Shown here: positions 17,210 through 26,280 of the stretch, one piece after another
How the letters are laid out: every line of letters begins with the position of its first letter
How positions within the stretch are numbered: position 1 is the stretch's first letter
Origin: Planctomycetota bacterium
Lineage (GTDB): Bacteria > Planctomycetota > Planctomycetia > Gemmatales > Gemmataceae
Length of the DNA stretch: 64,000 nucleotides
Assembly (NCBI GenBank): GCA_029777335.1
Contig: JAKOSN010000250.1
Span: 20,166-84,165, forward strand
Reading direction: 5' to 3'
Made by a program: the position numbers and the translations under genes
Notes under the pieces: generated by a model
The model's input: only the letters and a program-made list of their open reading frames with translations
Database searches by the model: none
What the model was told of the DNA's origin: nothing

Positions 17210-17468
17210 CGTCCTCCCTCACGAAGGAAGAGAAGCCTGGGTGGTTGCTCCCAGGGGAGGCAGGCCGCTGTTGCTATTGTCTCGCCCACTTCGGCCAAAA
17301 ACAAGTTTGTCGTCGCTCATGAGCGGAGGGAATCAGAATCCGAACGTGCTCGCTTTCACTCTTTCGATACCACGGACGCCAGAAACCGATCTCGGCGCTA
17401 TCCTCGCTCGGGACGAGACGGTACAATCGCAGCAACGAGGAGTCGGAGGCGGTTGGGGGGAAGCAGCC

Positions 17469-18947
17469 ATGTTTCGCAGTGCTGAGCGGTTGTCTGACGA
17501 GAGATTGTCCCGGCGTGAGTGGTTGTCTCTTGGCCTGCTCGGCACCCTTGCCTCGACACTCCCGACCGCCGCCCGTTCACCCGAGCAGAAAAGACCGGAC
17601 GGCGCGGGGAAGGCACGGGCCTGCATCCTCCTCTTCCCATATGGCTCTCCGCCCCAGCACGAGATGTTCGATCCCAAGCCCGATGCCCCCGCAGAGATTC
17701 AGGGCGAAATCAAGTCGATCCCCACCGTGGTTCCGGGGGTGCGCCTCGGAGAACTCCTGCCTCGGACCGCCCGAATCCTCGACCGGCTCACGGTAGTACG
17801 TTCCATGAGCCATCCTTATCCCGAGCACGGGGTCGCCTACGCGCTCAGCGGCATTCCCACTTACACCCCGGCGCTGGAAACGCGCGCACGCGATCCCCAG
17901 CACTGGCCGTTTATCGGGTCGGTGGTCGATTATCTGGAGAGCAAACGTACCGGCGAACTCCATCCGCCGATGCCCCGCAACATCGGTCTGCCCTGGGTGC
18001 TTAACTCGAAGACCGATATGCCCATCGTCAACGCCGGCCCCTTCGCCGCCTTCCTCGGGCAGGGGCACGATCCGATCTGGACCGACTTCGATGGCAAAGG
18101 GACCCGCACGGTTCCCCGTTACACCGACGGCCAGACAAAAGATTTTTACGATCCCTTTGGTGGCATGGATCCAGAGGGACGATTTCGCCTGGGGAGTGAT
18201 CTGCCCCCCGATGTCTCGCGGGATCGTCTGCAGCGGCGGCAATCACTGTTGCAGCAACTCGATCCCGATCGGCGCGAGAACAAGATACGTGGTCAGGCAG
18301 AGGTCTACGGCCGACATCGACAAACCGCCTTTCACCTGTTGACCAGTAGCCAGGTGCGTCAGGCCCTCGATCTCGAACAGGAACCCCACTCGCTCCGTGC
18401 TGAGTATGGCATGACCTTGTTTGGACAATCGTGCCTGGCGGCCCGGCGTCTGGTCGAGGCTGGGTGCAAATTTGTCACCGTCTTCTGGGATGGTTTTGGG
18501 CAGTTCGCCAACTGTGCCTGGGATACGCACAACAACCACTATCCCCGGTTGAAGGAGTATCTCCTGCCGGGGTTCGATCGGGCCTACCCCGCACTGATTC
18601 GCGATCTGGAACAGCGCGGGCTGCTGCGCGAAACGCTGGTCCTGTGGATGAGCGAGCATGGGCGCACGCCAAAGATCGATTCCAAACCGAAGGGCGCGGG
18701 CCGACATCACTGGTCGCGTGCTTACTCCGCCGTCCTGGCCGGCGGAGGCACCCCGGCGGGGAAGATCGTGGGGAGTACCGATCGCCACGCCGGCGAGGTT
18801 CGTGATACGCCCGTCTCCCCCAAGGATCTCCTCGCGACCACCCTTCACCTGCTGGGGTTCGATCCCTCGGTGACGATCCCCGACCTGCTCAATCGGCCCA
18901 TGCCGGCGGTTGGCGCAGGGAAGGTCCGCCCTGAGTTGCTGGCGTGA
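17469..18947 (+). CDS. Tat-exported DUF1501 protein
   Basis: About 492 residues. The N-terminus has a twin-arginine motif (SRREWLSLGLLGTLASTLP), so it should be folded in the cytoplasm and exported by Tat. The body is DUF1501, a sulfatase/alkaline-phosphatase-like fold: ACILLFPYGSPPQHEMFDPK, VVRSMSHPYPEHGVAYALSG, a C-terminal LVLWMSEHGRTPKI and HHWSRAYSAVLAGGG. DUF1501 genes are numerous in planctomycetes, usually next to cytochrome-c-type DUF1549/1553 genes; here no such partner is adjacent. The frame is open further upstream, but the ATG at 17469 begins the Tat signal. Confidence 0.88.
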   Translation: MFRSAERLSDERLSRREWLSLGLLGTLASTLPTAARSPEQKRPDGAGKARACILLFPYGSPPQHEMFDPKPDAPAEIQGEIKSIPTVVPGVRLGELLPRTARILDRLTVVRSMSHPYPEHGVAYALSGIPTYTPALETRARDPQHWPFIGSVVDYLESKRTGELHPPMPRNIGLPWVLNSKTDMPIVNAGPFAAFLGQGHDPIWTDFDGKGTRTVPRYTDGQTKDFYDPFGGMDPEGRFRLGSDLPPDVSRDRLQRRQSLLQQLDPDRRENKIRGQAEVYGRHRQTAFHLLTSSQVRQALDLEQEPHSLRAEYGMTLFGQSCLAARRLVEAGCKFVTVFWDGFGQFANCAWDTHNNHYPRLKEYLLPGFDRAYPALIRDLEQRGLLRETLVLWMSEHGRTPKIDSKPKGAGRHHWSRAYSAVLAGGGTPAGKIVGSTDRHAGEVRDTPVSPKDLLATTLHLLGFDPSVTIPDLLNRPMPAVGAGKVRPELLA

Positions 18948-19054
18948 ATGGCCGCCTGCCCGTCGCCTCCGGGCCGTGTTGACAGTGGGCGAGCCTTGTC
19001 TAGAAAAAACGCAGGTTTTCCTTCTCAGCTTTCCATCTGTTGGAGAAGCGCAAG

Positions 19055-19594
19055 ATGCGACCGATGCTGTCTGCCCTGCTGCTGGCGCTGTTCGCCATCT
19101 CCTCTCGTGCGGCCGAGGTCAAATTTCCCCTCACCGGAGACAACACCCTCATTCAGTTCGTTGGCACCAAGCCCGACGGAAAGCATGAAGGAGGATTCAA
19201 GACGGTCAAGGGAACCGCTACCGTCTCCGGGGTCGATGTGAGTACTCTCAAGCTCGCCCTTGAAATTGACATGGATTCGACGTATACGGACGACCCCAAG
19301 TTGACCGCGCATCTCAAATCCCCGGACTTTTTCGATGTGAAGGCCAATCCCAAATCGAAGTTCGCCACCACCAAGGTGGAACGCACCGGAGAGGGCTACA
19401 CCATCACAGGCGATCTCACGCTCAATGGCAAGACGCGCTCTCTCACCTTCCCGGCAAAGCTATTTCTCCTTGATGGCACCCTCTTGCTCGAAGCTGAATT
19501 TCGCATCAATCGCAACGATTTCGGCATCTCGTACGGCAAAGGAAAGATCGACGATCAGGTGACGCTCAAGGTTTCACTCAAGGCCAAGAAGTAA
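19055..19594 (+). CDS. YceI-family secreted lipid-binding protein
   Basis: 179 residues with a cleavable signal peptide ending near SSRAAEVKF. The rest is a YceI domain, a lipocalin-like barrel that binds isoprenoid or other amphiphilic ligands: TLIQFVGTKPDGKHEGGFK, MDSTYTDDPKLTAHLKSPDF-type block, KFATTKVE, ITGDLTLNGKTRSLTFPAKL, FRINRNDFGISYG. The ATG at 19055 follows TGGAGAAG at proper spacing. It is followed on the same strand by a membrane protein gene 27 bases downstream. Confidence 0.88.
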   Translation: MRPMLSALLLALFAISSRAAEVKFPLTGDNTLIQFVGTKPDGKHEGGFKTVKGTATVSGVDVSTLKLALEIDMDSTYTDDPKLTAHLKSPDFFDVKANPKSKFATTKVERTGEGYTITGDLTLNGKTRSLTFPAKLFLLDGTLLLEAEFRINRNDFGISYGKGKIDDQVTLKVSLKAKK

Positions 19595-19621
19595 AGCTCT
19601 CGCTGGGATGAGGATCGACCG

Positions 19622-20479
19622 ATGCCGATCTTCGCCGACCTGGCGCTGTTCGTCGAGGCGGGGCTGTGGGCGATCGTTCTCCCAGCCTCTGTCTCGGCGG
19701 GACTCCTGGCGCTGATCCTGCGCCTTGGTAAAGGGCGCCTGGTCCTCCCCACCGTGGCCCTGGCCTTGACAGTGGGTCTGCTGGTGGGCAACGCGGCGCG
19801 CGGAGCCATCCCTCTGGTTCCCGAATCCAGAGCGTGGCACTGGCTCATCTGGATGACGGTCGTGATCACCGCGCTAAGCCTGGTGGCGCGTCTGCCCTGG
19901 CTTCCCCTCTATGTGGCCTGGACGGTGCGGCTCACCAGCGCGATGCTCGCCGCGTACCTTCTGGTGTCGTGGGATCTCTGGGTCAAGGGGTGGCCACTGG
20001 GCCTGTTCCTGGCTCTGGTGATGCTCGAATGGGGATTTTTGGAAATGCAGGCAACCCGTTGGCTCGATGGCGGCACTCCCCTCGGGTTGGGGCTGGTGTT
20101 TGGCGTGGCGGCGTTGATTCTCCTCCATGCCCACTCGGCGGTGCTGGCCGATGTGGCCCTGCTGATGGCTGCCAGCCTCGCGGGGATTGGCGTGGTCGCC
20201 TGGCGCTGGAGGATCGATACCGGCCCCGTGGCCGCCGGCTCCGCCATCCTCCTCCCCTCGCTCCTGATGATCGGTTACACGAGTACCTTTAGCGACGTTC
20301 CCTGGTCCAGCTTTGCCCTGGTTGTCCTGGCCCCGCTCGCACCCGCATTGACCTATCTTCGCCCTCTTTCGCGATTGAACGGATGGCAATTGCGGATGTT
20401 GCAGCTCGCGATTCTCCTTCTTCCGCTTCTGGTTGCGCTCGCGCAGGCGATGGTGGCAGAATCACTCGCTGCCGCGTAA
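19622..20479 (+). CDS. Polytopic membrane protein of unknown function
   Basis: 285 residues, almost entirely hydrophobic, with about eight or nine predicted membrane helices (e.g. GLWAIVLPASVSAGLLALIL, WLIWMTVVITALSLVARLP, FALVVLAPLAPALTYLRPL). No family motif recognised. It lies 27 bases after the YceI gene and 110 bases before the VWA gene on the same strand, so the three may be cotranscribed. Confidence 0.75.
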   Translation: MPIFADLALFVEAGLWAIVLPASVSAGLLALILRLGKGRLVLPTVALALTVGLLVGNAARGAIPLVPESRAWHWLIWMTVVITALSLVARLPWLPLYVAWTVRLTSAMLAAYLLVSWDLWVKGWPLGLFLALVMLEWGFLEMQATRWLDGGTPLGLGLVFGVAALILLHAHSAVLADVALLMAASLAGIGVVAWRWRIDTGPVAAGSAILLPSLLMIGYTSTFSDVPWSSFALVVLAPLAPALTYLRPLSRLNGWQLRMLQLAILLLPLLVALAQAMVAESLAAA

Positions 20480-20589
20480 CCGCGTGTTCCGAGTTTTCCT
20501 GGGCGCTCTCCTCAGATTCCCTTGCACGACAACCGAGGCCACGGTATAGCGACCCCCTTGATTCCTCCGCGAGCGTAGGGGGCCTTTCC

Positions 20590-21477
20590 ATGCTTCGAGC
20601 GCGCTGGCCGGTCGCCATCGTGGCTTCGCTCCTTCTCCATCTGGGGCTCCTTGCCGCCCTGGCCTGGGTTGCTCCCACCTCCCCGGCCCCGCAGCGGATC
20701 GATTGCCGCGTGGTCACCTTCCCCACCGATGGCTTTTTCTCCCTGGAGCCGGTGGCATCGCCGCGCCTGGCGTCTGGCAAGGGGACTCCTTCTGAGGACG
20801 ACTTTCCCACCGACCAGGAACTGACAAGCGTCACTGTGCAAAGCGGTGGACCTTCCCAGGCCAGCACGGGGGCGGCTCCGGTCATCGAGGGGACGCCTCA
20901 TCCCGGGAATCAACCTGGCGTAGGTCACGAGGAAGGGAATGGTGGGCGAACTGGACCGGGCTCGGGCGAAGGGAGCTTGCTTGGGCTTCCCCCGCGAGTG
21001 CGCAGCGTGGTCTATCTCGTGGATCGCTCCTTGAGCATGGGACTGAGTGGTTCGCTTAGCCAGGCCCGGGCGGAGTTGCTTGCCAGTTTGCGTCATCTTC
21101 CCGACGAGGCCCGCTTTCAGGTCTTCCTCTACAATGGGGCCGCAGAACCGCTTTGCGTCGGCGCTGACCGGGGGCTTTTGCCGGCTACCCCCGCGATTCT
21201 TGCTCAGGTGACTGCCCGCATTCGAGAAATCCAGGCCGAAGGAAATACCAACCATGTCCAGGCGCTGACGCGGGCCCTGAATCTACACCCTGAATGGATC
21301 TTTCTTGTGACTGATGCCGACGATTTGACTCCCGCGCAGGTCCGGCAGATCACCAGCATCAACCGCGGGCAAACCGTCATCCACACCCTCGATCTCGGTC
21401 GGTCCGGCGAAAAGAACGAGCTTCTGCAGCAACTGGCCCGCGACAATGGAGGGCGCTATCGGCGCGCTGGTCGGTAG
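20590..21477 (+). CDS. VWA-domain protein with TonB-like N-terminal anchor
   Basis: About 295 residues. A single N-terminal membrane helix (WPVAIVASLLLHLGLLAALAW) of the type seen in TonB-like proteins is followed by a Gly/Pro/Glu-rich linker (~60-135). The C-terminal von Willebrand factor A domain carries the metal-binding DxSxS motif in VVYLVDRSLSMG and a later LVTDADDLT. It probably displays the VWA domain in the periplasm for protein binding. The frame is open to 20383, but the ATG at 20590 starts just before the anchor helix. Ligand unknown. Confidence 0.82.
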   Translation: MLRARWPVAIVASLLLHLGLLAALAWVAPTSPAPQRIDCRVVTFPTDGFFSLEPVASPRLASGKGTPSEDDFPTDQELTSVTVQSGGPSQASTGAAPVIEGTPHPGNQPGVGHEEGNGGRTGPGSGEGSLLGLPPRVRSVVYLVDRSLSMGLSGSLSQARAELLASLRHLPDEARFQVFLYNGAAEPLCVGADRGLLPATPAILAQVTARIREIQAEGNTNHVQALTRALNLHPEWIFLVTDADDLTPAQVRQITSINRGQTVIHTLDLGRSGEKNELLQQLARDNGGRYRRAGR

Positions 21478-21482
21478 GTGCG

Positions 21483-21498
21483 GGTTCCCGTAGGAACC
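21483..21498. terminator. Small hairpin between convergent genes
   Basis: GGTTCC (21483-21488) and GGAACC (21493-21498) pair perfectly around a CGTA loop, just after the VWA stop and before the HAD gene's stop at 21525. It is short and has no T-run. Confidence 0.35.
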
Positions 21499-21524
21499 AC
21501 ATTCCTCGGAGGGCAGCGCCAGGG

Positions 21525-22343
21525 TCACTCTCCGAAGAACAATGCGACTAGGTCAGGCAGGCAGCGATAATCGCCGATGACCACATCGGCACCAGCCCTG
21601 AGCAGGCGCTGGCGTTTCCATTCGTTGATTCCCGTTCGGCGCACCTCGTCGCTGGCGACTGCCACAGCGACACCCCCCACCTTTTTAATCTCTTCAATCT
21701 CCACAAAGCCGTCGCCAAACCCGATCAATTCCTCGCCGCGCAGGTGGTTCTCCTTCAGGATGCGCTCGATGATCATCTGCTTGGAAAAGTTCTGATAATC
21801 GTCGAGGGCGCCGTAGATGTGTTCGCCAAAGAAGGGGGTAAGCCCGAGGAGAGTGGCTTCGTGGCGCACAAATTTAAGATCGGTGCCGCTGGCGAGATAC
21901 AGACTCAGGCCGCGCGCTTGCAGCGACCGGAGGAGTTCGTGACTGGCAGGGACCGTCCAGTCCTCGGAGGTCGCTGTCCCTCCCGTGAGTGCTCCCAGAC
22001 GCCCGTGGATTCGCGCCATCAGCCGCGCGTGATACTCATGTTTGTAGGCGAGCGGTTCCAACGGTTCGCCCCCGCGTTTGCGCACCTCGTCGGCCAGCTG
22101 AATCATCTGGTAGATCGTTTGACGTCCGTTGAGACGCATCACAAACTCTTCCACCGAGGCGGTCAGTTCGGTGTCGCTTTCGGTCGTCCCCGTTCCGCGC
22201 AACACCTCCACCATCATGGGAATCATTACCTCGGGCCACCCTTCGCGCAGCAGGGACAGGGTGCCATCGAAATCAAACAGGACCGAGCGATAGCCTCCAC
22301 GGCGTACCGGGCGAATCACCTCGATCGAGGGGGTGGCGTTCAT
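21525..22343 (-). CDS. HAD-superfamily hydrolase (phosphatase)
   Basis: About 272 residues. Motif I is intact as VLFDFDGTLS (nucleophile D24, acid D26). The motif II serine/threonine region fits LYLASGTDLKFV, and motif IV is present in ELIGFGDGFVEIEEIKKVGG with GGVAVAVASDE after it. The overall architecture resembles phosphoglycolate phosphatase-type HADs with a helical cap (~45-110). Substrate unknown. Start chosen at ATG 22343, which has GAAGAGG 5 bases upstream; the frame is open to 22439. It is divergent from the YbaK-type gene. Confidence 0.85.
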   Translation of the reverse strand: MNATPSIEVIRPVRRGGYRSVLFDFDGTLSLLREGWPEVMIPMMVEVLRGTGTTESDTELTASVEEFVMRLNGRQTIYQMIQLADEVRKRGGEPLEPLAYKHEYHARLMARIHGRLGALTGGTATSEDWTVPASHELLRSLQARGLSLYLASGTDLKFVRHEATLLGLTPFFGEHIYGALDDYQNFSKQMIIERILKENHLRGEELIGFGDGFVEIEEIKKVGGVAVAVASDEVRRTGINEWKRQRLLRAGADVVIGDYRCLPDLVALFFGE

Positions 22344-22522
22344 ACGTGCCTCTTCCAGTTGCGTTCCTCTCGCCTGCATCGACGTCATAGTTGGAATTAC
22401 AGGAACCATCCGACAGGGCAAAGAGGGGGAAATGGGCAAAGATCTCTCAAGTTATCGAACAGACACGATTTATACTTGAATGACAGGTCCCATCATCCCT
22501 TTCGGAACCAAGGGAACAGGTC

Positions 22523-22972
22523 ATGCAAGTCGCGCAATTTCTCGATCAGCAGCAGGTCTGCTTCGAGACTCTCACCCATCCACCCGCGTTTAGTGCCCAG
22601 CAGCGGGCCAAGTATTTACATGTGACGGGTCGGCAGGTCGCCAAGTGTGTTCTGCTTCTGTCCCCCGCGGGAGCGATCCTGGCGATCTTACCCGCCACGC
22701 ATCACATTGACACGACGCGGCTTGAGCAAGAGCTGAACACTCCGGTTCGGCTCGCCACTGACGAGGAAGTCGCGCACATTTTCTCCGACTGCGAATGGGG
22801 CGCGATCCCTCCCTTCGGCACCATGTATGGCATTCGGACGATTCTGGAAGACTCGCTGAACTCCGAAGATCTGCTCGTGTTCAAGGCGAACACACATGTG
22901 GAGGCCGTTCGCCTGCGCTGTGCAGATTTTGAGAAACTTGAACGGCCCTTACGTCTGCGTTTCGCTCTGTGA
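22523..22972 (+). CDS. YbaK/ProX-type aminoacyl-tRNA deacylase domain protein
   Basis: 149 residues, one YbaK/EbsC domain. It begins VAQFLDQQQVCFETLTHPPA, followed by VTGRQVAKCVLLL with the conserved lysine, ILPATHHIDTTRLEQEL, and GAIPPFGTMYG, all typical of the deacylases that clear mischarged tRNA (Cys-tRNA-Pro, Ala-tRNA-Pro). Free-standing trans-editing is the expected role; specificity cannot be assigned. The start is preceded by AAGGGAACAGG. A perfect palindrome lies directly downstream. Confidence 0.88.
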   Translation: MQVAQFLDQQQVCFETLTHPPAFSAQQRAKYLHVTGRQVAKCVLLLSPAGAILAILPATHHIDTTRLEQELNTPVRLATDEEVAHIFSDCEWGAIPPFGTMYGIRTILEDSLNSEDLLVFKANTHVEAVRLRCADFEKLERPLRLRFAL

Positions 22973-22990
22973 GTTGACGCAGAGTTGCAC

Positions 22991-23024
22991 CAGAGGAGAA
23001 AGGACCCGGGTCCTTTCTCCTCTG
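22991..23024. terminator. 34-nt perfect palindrome between convergent genes
   Basis: The left arm CAGAGGAGAAAGGACCC (22991-23007) is followed immediately by its exact reverse complement (23008-23024). It lies between the YbaK-type stop and the DUF1579 stop and would form the same purine/pyrimidine hairpin on either transcript; with no spacer, a few central bases must form the loop. Confidence 0.65.
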
Positions 23025-23046
23025 AGGGAGATGCGCGAAATCCTCC

Positions 23047-23625
23047 CTACTTTTTGCGAGTCAGAATGATCTCCATCGTCTTGCTTTCCTTTCCATCCGG
23101 CAGAAGCTTGTACATCTCGATTGTGTGCTTGTCGTTATTGATGATCTTGATCACATCACGGCTCTTCACCTTCTGTTTCGAGGCCGGGTCGAAATACTCG
23201 CGCATGAAAGTCAGGGTTCTGGTCGCCTTATCATAGCTCCCCTGGCTGTTGATGATGGCGGTGCTCATGGAGTCCGCCCACATCCAGGTGTATTTCTGCT
23301 GAGTGTTATCGTACCCTGTCAAACCGAACCCCTGAAAGTCTCCGCCCGCATCCTTCATCGTCACGCGCTCCTCAAGGAATCGGCCTCCCAGGATCCACTT
23401 TCTTTCCGCCGTCCCACTCCCTTCCACCGGTGCCTCCCCCGGCTTGAGCCACATCCTGGTGGTGAAAGTCCAGCTGCCGTGGAGCGGTTCCAGAAGCTTG
23501 TGCTCCGGGCCGACCCGCGCCGCCTTTTCCCAGGCCTCGTAAGGGTCCTTCTTGTCGTCGGCGTGCATCCCCACCAACGGCAGGACCAGGAGGCTCACGA
23601 CAGCCAGTAGAGTTGCTCGGTACAT
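23047..23625 (-). CDS. Secreted DUF1579 protein
   Basis: 192 residues with a signal peptide (MYRATLLAVVSLLVLPLVGM, cleavage near HADD). The body matches DUF1579: PEHKLLEPLHGSWTFTTRMW, ERKWILGGRFLEERVTM, FQGFGLTGYDNTQQKYTWMW. This is a small beta-barrel, lipocalin-like family, frequent in planctomycetes, function unknown. ATG at 23625 is chosen because the AAAGGAA element and the signal peptide fit; the frame is open to 23742. Expected in the periplasm. Confidence 0.85.
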   Translation of the reverse strand: MYRATLLAVVSLLVLPLVGMHADDKKDPYEAWEKAARVGPEHKLLEPLHGSWTFTTRMWLKPGEAPVEGSGTAERKWILGGRFLEERVTMKDAGGDFQGFGLTGYDNTQQKYTWMWADSMSTAIINSQGSYDKATRTLTFMREYFDPASKQKVKSRDVIKIINNDKHTIEMYKLLPDGKESKTMEIILTRKK

Positions 23626-23782
23626 GGACAGTTCCTTTCCCTGAATAGCTTGCTCCCTAGCACTGTATGGCCAGATGTCCTTTGGGGAGTGGGAGCGTGG
23701 GCGATATTTGAACAAATCATCATCATGAAGTAAAGACCACATGTGTAAAAATAGTCACTAAACGGTTCTGTTTACAGATCCC

Positions 23783-23810
23783 TTGAAACTCCTCCGAGCA
23801 ACGCGACAAT
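23783..23810 (+). promoter_or_regulatory. Candidate sigma-70 promoter for the cysteine synthase-like gene
   Basis: TTGAAA at 23783-23788 and GACAAT at 23805-23810 are separated by 16 bases and lie 44 bases before the ATG at 23854. The -10 element departs from consensus at its first and third positions, so this is tentative. Confidence 0.3.
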
Positions 23811-23853
23811 AAGGCTTTCCTCTCTGACGAGCGCTGCACGAGAGCCACCAACC

Positions 23854-24810
23854 ATGTCCGCCGAGATTCCCGATCGCCACCGTTACCTCCATCGCATGGG
23901 GCCCACTCCGTTGGTTCCGATTCAACTCGATCCCGAGGAGCCCTCGGTGTGGTGCAAACTGGAGTTTCTCAACCCAAGCGGATCGACCAAGGATCGGATT
24001 GCGCGATACATCCTGGAAAAAGCCTGGCGGCAGGGACGTTTGCGCTGCGGCGATACCGTCCTGGAAGCCTCCAGCGGTTCAACCAGCATTGCGCTGGCTC
24101 TGGCCTGTGCGCAGATGGGGCTTCGCTTCATGGCGGTCATGCCCGAAGGGGTGAGCAATGAACGTGTGCTGATCATCCGCGCCTATGGGGGAGCGGTGCG
24201 GTTCACCCCGAGAGAGGGAGGGATTCGCGCAGCGATCGCTGAGGCAGAACGGCTGGCCCGAGAAACTGGAGGGTTTCTTCCGCAGCAGTTCACCAACACG
24301 GACAATGCCGAGGCGCATCGTCTGGGAACGGCGCGCGAGATTGTCGATCAAATCCCCGGGGGCATCGTGGACGCTGTCGCCAGCGGAGTTGGCACGGGTG
24401 GAACACTCGTGGGATTGTTTCAGGGGTTGTGTGAAAGCGGGTGTTCCCTGGTGCCGGTCCTGGCGCGACCGGTCAATCTCCGCCGCATGCCTGAGGTCGA
24501 GTGCTGCAGTTTTAGCACGCGCATTCCGGGGGTAGTGGAAAGCATCTCGACGATCTTCCAACCGCAGTTACTCCCCGGCTTGCGCACGGTGGAAGTCAAC
24601 GATGAGGATGCCCTGGCCACCACGCGCCGACTCATGGCCAAGGGGTTTCCCGTGGGGCCGAGTTCGGGACTGAACTACGAGGCGGCGCGATTGGCGTGGC
24701 ATCAGTTGGGACGACCCTCGGCGCAGGTGGTGACCGTCTTCCCCGACCGCATGGAGCGCTATTTCACGACAGAACTCTTTCGCCCCTATAGCGAGGCGCC
24801 GGCCGACTAA
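23854..24810 (+). CDS. PLP-dependent cysteine synthase / cystathionine beta-synthase family enzyme
   Basis: 318 residues, fold type II PLP enzyme. The PLP lysine is K46 in LNPSGSTKDRIA, the substrate loop is EASSGSTSIALA and the phosphate-binding loop is SGVGTGGTLVG. Closing motif GFPVGPSSGLNYEAA is as in O-acetylserine sulfhydrylases. The central lid (VLARPVNLRRMPEVECC) is unusual, so the sulfur or amino acceptor may differ from classic CysK. No cysE or other sulfur gene is adjacent; the MddA-like gene is 18 kb away. It converges with a membrane protein gene, with 25 bases between stops. Confidence 0.88.
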   Translation: MSAEIPDRHRYLHRMGPTPLVPIQLDPEEPSVWCKLEFLNPSGSTKDRIARYILEKAWRQGRLRCGDTVLEASSGSTSIALALACAQMGLRFMAVMPEGVSNERVLIIRAYGGAVRFTPREGGIRAAIAEAERLARETGGFLPQQFTNTDNAEAHRLGTAREIVDQIPGGIVDAVASGVGTGGTLVGLFQGLCESGCSLVPVLARPVNLRRMPEVECCSFSTRIPGVVESISTIFQPQLLPGLRTVEVNDEDALATTRRLMAKGFPVGPSSGLNYEAARLAWHQLGRPSAQVVTVFPDRMERYFTTELFRPYSEAPAD

Positions 24811-24835
24811 CCTCTTGTGCTGAGCGGGAATCGCC

Positions 24836-25402
24836 TTACTCGGAGGCGTTCCAGGCCTCGGCGTTGGTCGGCAAGCCCTGTTCGGCGCGAATGCGTTCCA
24901 CCTCCCGCATCACCTGGTCAATGATCCCGGCGTTGGTGGTCACATTGCGGATCTCCACGCGGAGCGCCCAGACGTTGACGAGCAGACTGCTGAGCGCCAA
25001 CCCCAGATGGAGAAAAACGCGCCAGGGTTGAGCCGGATGCCCATCCATGAACTGGGCCATTCCGGCGGCTGCGGTGGCGATCGGCACCACCATGGCGGCG
25101 AGAGCCACAGGGAAAGTCCAGCGCTTCAGTTCGCGCGTTAACCGCGGATGGGGCTCATCTGGGAGCTTGTAGGCGATCGCTACCTCCTTGACCCAGCGGC
25201 CGGTTCCAAGAAAATAGATGAAGACCAGACAGTGCAGACCAAGATTGAAGATGACCGTGAACAACCCGAGATAGAGATGCAAGGGATAGTTCAGGTCCGC
25301 GACCACCACAGCGCCGCGCAACCAGGAAAGAAGCCCGACAGAGAAGGTGGTCAACAAGGTGAAGAGGTTGACGGCGGCGAGGTAAGTCAGGATGCGTGTC
25401 AT
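24836..25402 (-). CDS. Small membrane protein of unknown function
   Basis: 188 residues with about four predicted membrane helices (LTYLAAVNLFTLLTTFSVGLL near the N-terminus, LGLFTVIFNLGLHCLVFIYFL, VALAAMVVPIATAAAGMAQF, VFLHLGLALSSLLVNVWALR) and a charged C-terminal tail. No recognised motif. Start at 25402 has only a weak ribosome site. Nothing in the neighbourhood indicates its role. Confidence 0.7.
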   Translation of the reverse strand: MTRILTYLAAVNLFTLLTTFSVGLLSWLRGAVVVADLNYPLHLYLGLFTVIFNLGLHCLVFIYFLGTGRWVKEVAIAYKLPDEPHPRLTRELKRWTFPVALAAMVVPIATAAAGMAQFMDGHPAQPWRVFLHLGLALSSLLVNVWALRVEIRNVTTNAGIIDQVMREVERIRAEQGLPTNAEAWNASE

Positions 25403-25525
25403 GCCGGTTCATTCCAGGAAGGATCTTTCGGAGACTGCCAGGGAGGGCAGCCGCGACAACCCGAGCGATTGTGTGGGCTGTGAATCGAAACACCCAATTC
25501 TCACTCTCTATTCAGCGTACAGATT

Positions 25526-25556
25526 TTGAGCGCCCGGTGCAGGCAGGCGCTATAAT
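25526..25556 (+). promoter_or_regulatory. Candidate promoter with perfect TATAAT
   Basis: TATAAT at 25551-25556 is a perfect -10 element. TTGAGC at 25526-25531 is a possible -35, though 19 bases of spacing is long. It lies 92 bases upstream of the small membrane protein at 25648; the leader contains TGCCCAA/TTGGGCA (25594-25616), a 7-9-7 inverted repeat. Confidence 0.45.
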
Positions 25557-25647
25557 AGAGAGCACAACCGCCTGGGCGGGCAGAGCCACAAACTGCCCAA
25601 GCAGGTGAATTGGGCAATACTTGCTGCTGGTCAGCCACGAGGCCGCC

Positions 25648-26043
25648 ATGGAGAGCGTGGGCATTTTAGGTATGACAGGGATAGTAATTGCTCGTGATCC
25701 ACTCCCCTTTCTCCTGACGGGAGGAGCCCTGGCGGGGACCCTCCTGGTGGGGGCCTTGATTATTAGCTGGGTGGGGCGCTGGCGCAAGCGAGCAAGCAAT
25801 CCCGAGATCCTGTCTCCCTCGGACGAACTGGCCACTTATCGGAAACTGTACGAAGAGGGAGAACTGAGCGAGGAGGAATTTGAGCAATTGCGGGCTCATC
25901 TGGGCGGCAAGATTCGCAAGGAAGCCCAGGCCGAGACCCGCGGAGAACCATCATCCGCATCCCCCGCACCGTTGCTGCCTCCCCGTTCGGAGGCCGGATT
26001 ACCCCCCGTGGAACCCCCTTCCAACGGCATTCAGCCTGGCTGA
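25648..26043 (+). CDS. Small membrane protein with SHOCT-like tail
   Basis: 131 residues. One membrane helix (~18-42, PFLLTGGALAGTLLVGALII) precedes a short helical segment YRKLYEEGELSEEEFEQLRA that matches the SHOCT pattern (short C-terminal oligomerisation domain). A proline-rich tail follows. Function unknown. The ATG at 25648 follows CGAGG. It sits 238 bases ahead of clpX on the same strand and has its own candidate promoter. Confidence 0.7.
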   Translation: MESVGILGMTGIVIARDPLPFLLTGGALAGTLLVGALIISWVGRWRKRASNPEILSPSDELATYRKLYEEGELSEEEFEQLRAHLGGKIRKEAQAETRGEPSSASPAPLLPPRSEAGLPPVEPPSNGIQPG

Positions 26044-26280
26044 GGCCGCTGCGAAAGCGGTTGCATCACTCCAGATAGGGGCGTACAATCCGCAGGAAGT
26101 AGCCGACGTTCGAGCACGATCGACCTGTCACCGCGTTCGCACGGCGTCTCGCGCGGGACGCCCGCCCCTGGGACCCCGAGGCATTCCGCCTGCTCCGGCA
26201 CGAGCAGGGCCGAGCCCAATTGAAAACAAATCATCGCTGTGGTGCACGAGCCAAACCACACGATCAAGCAAGGAGACCGC

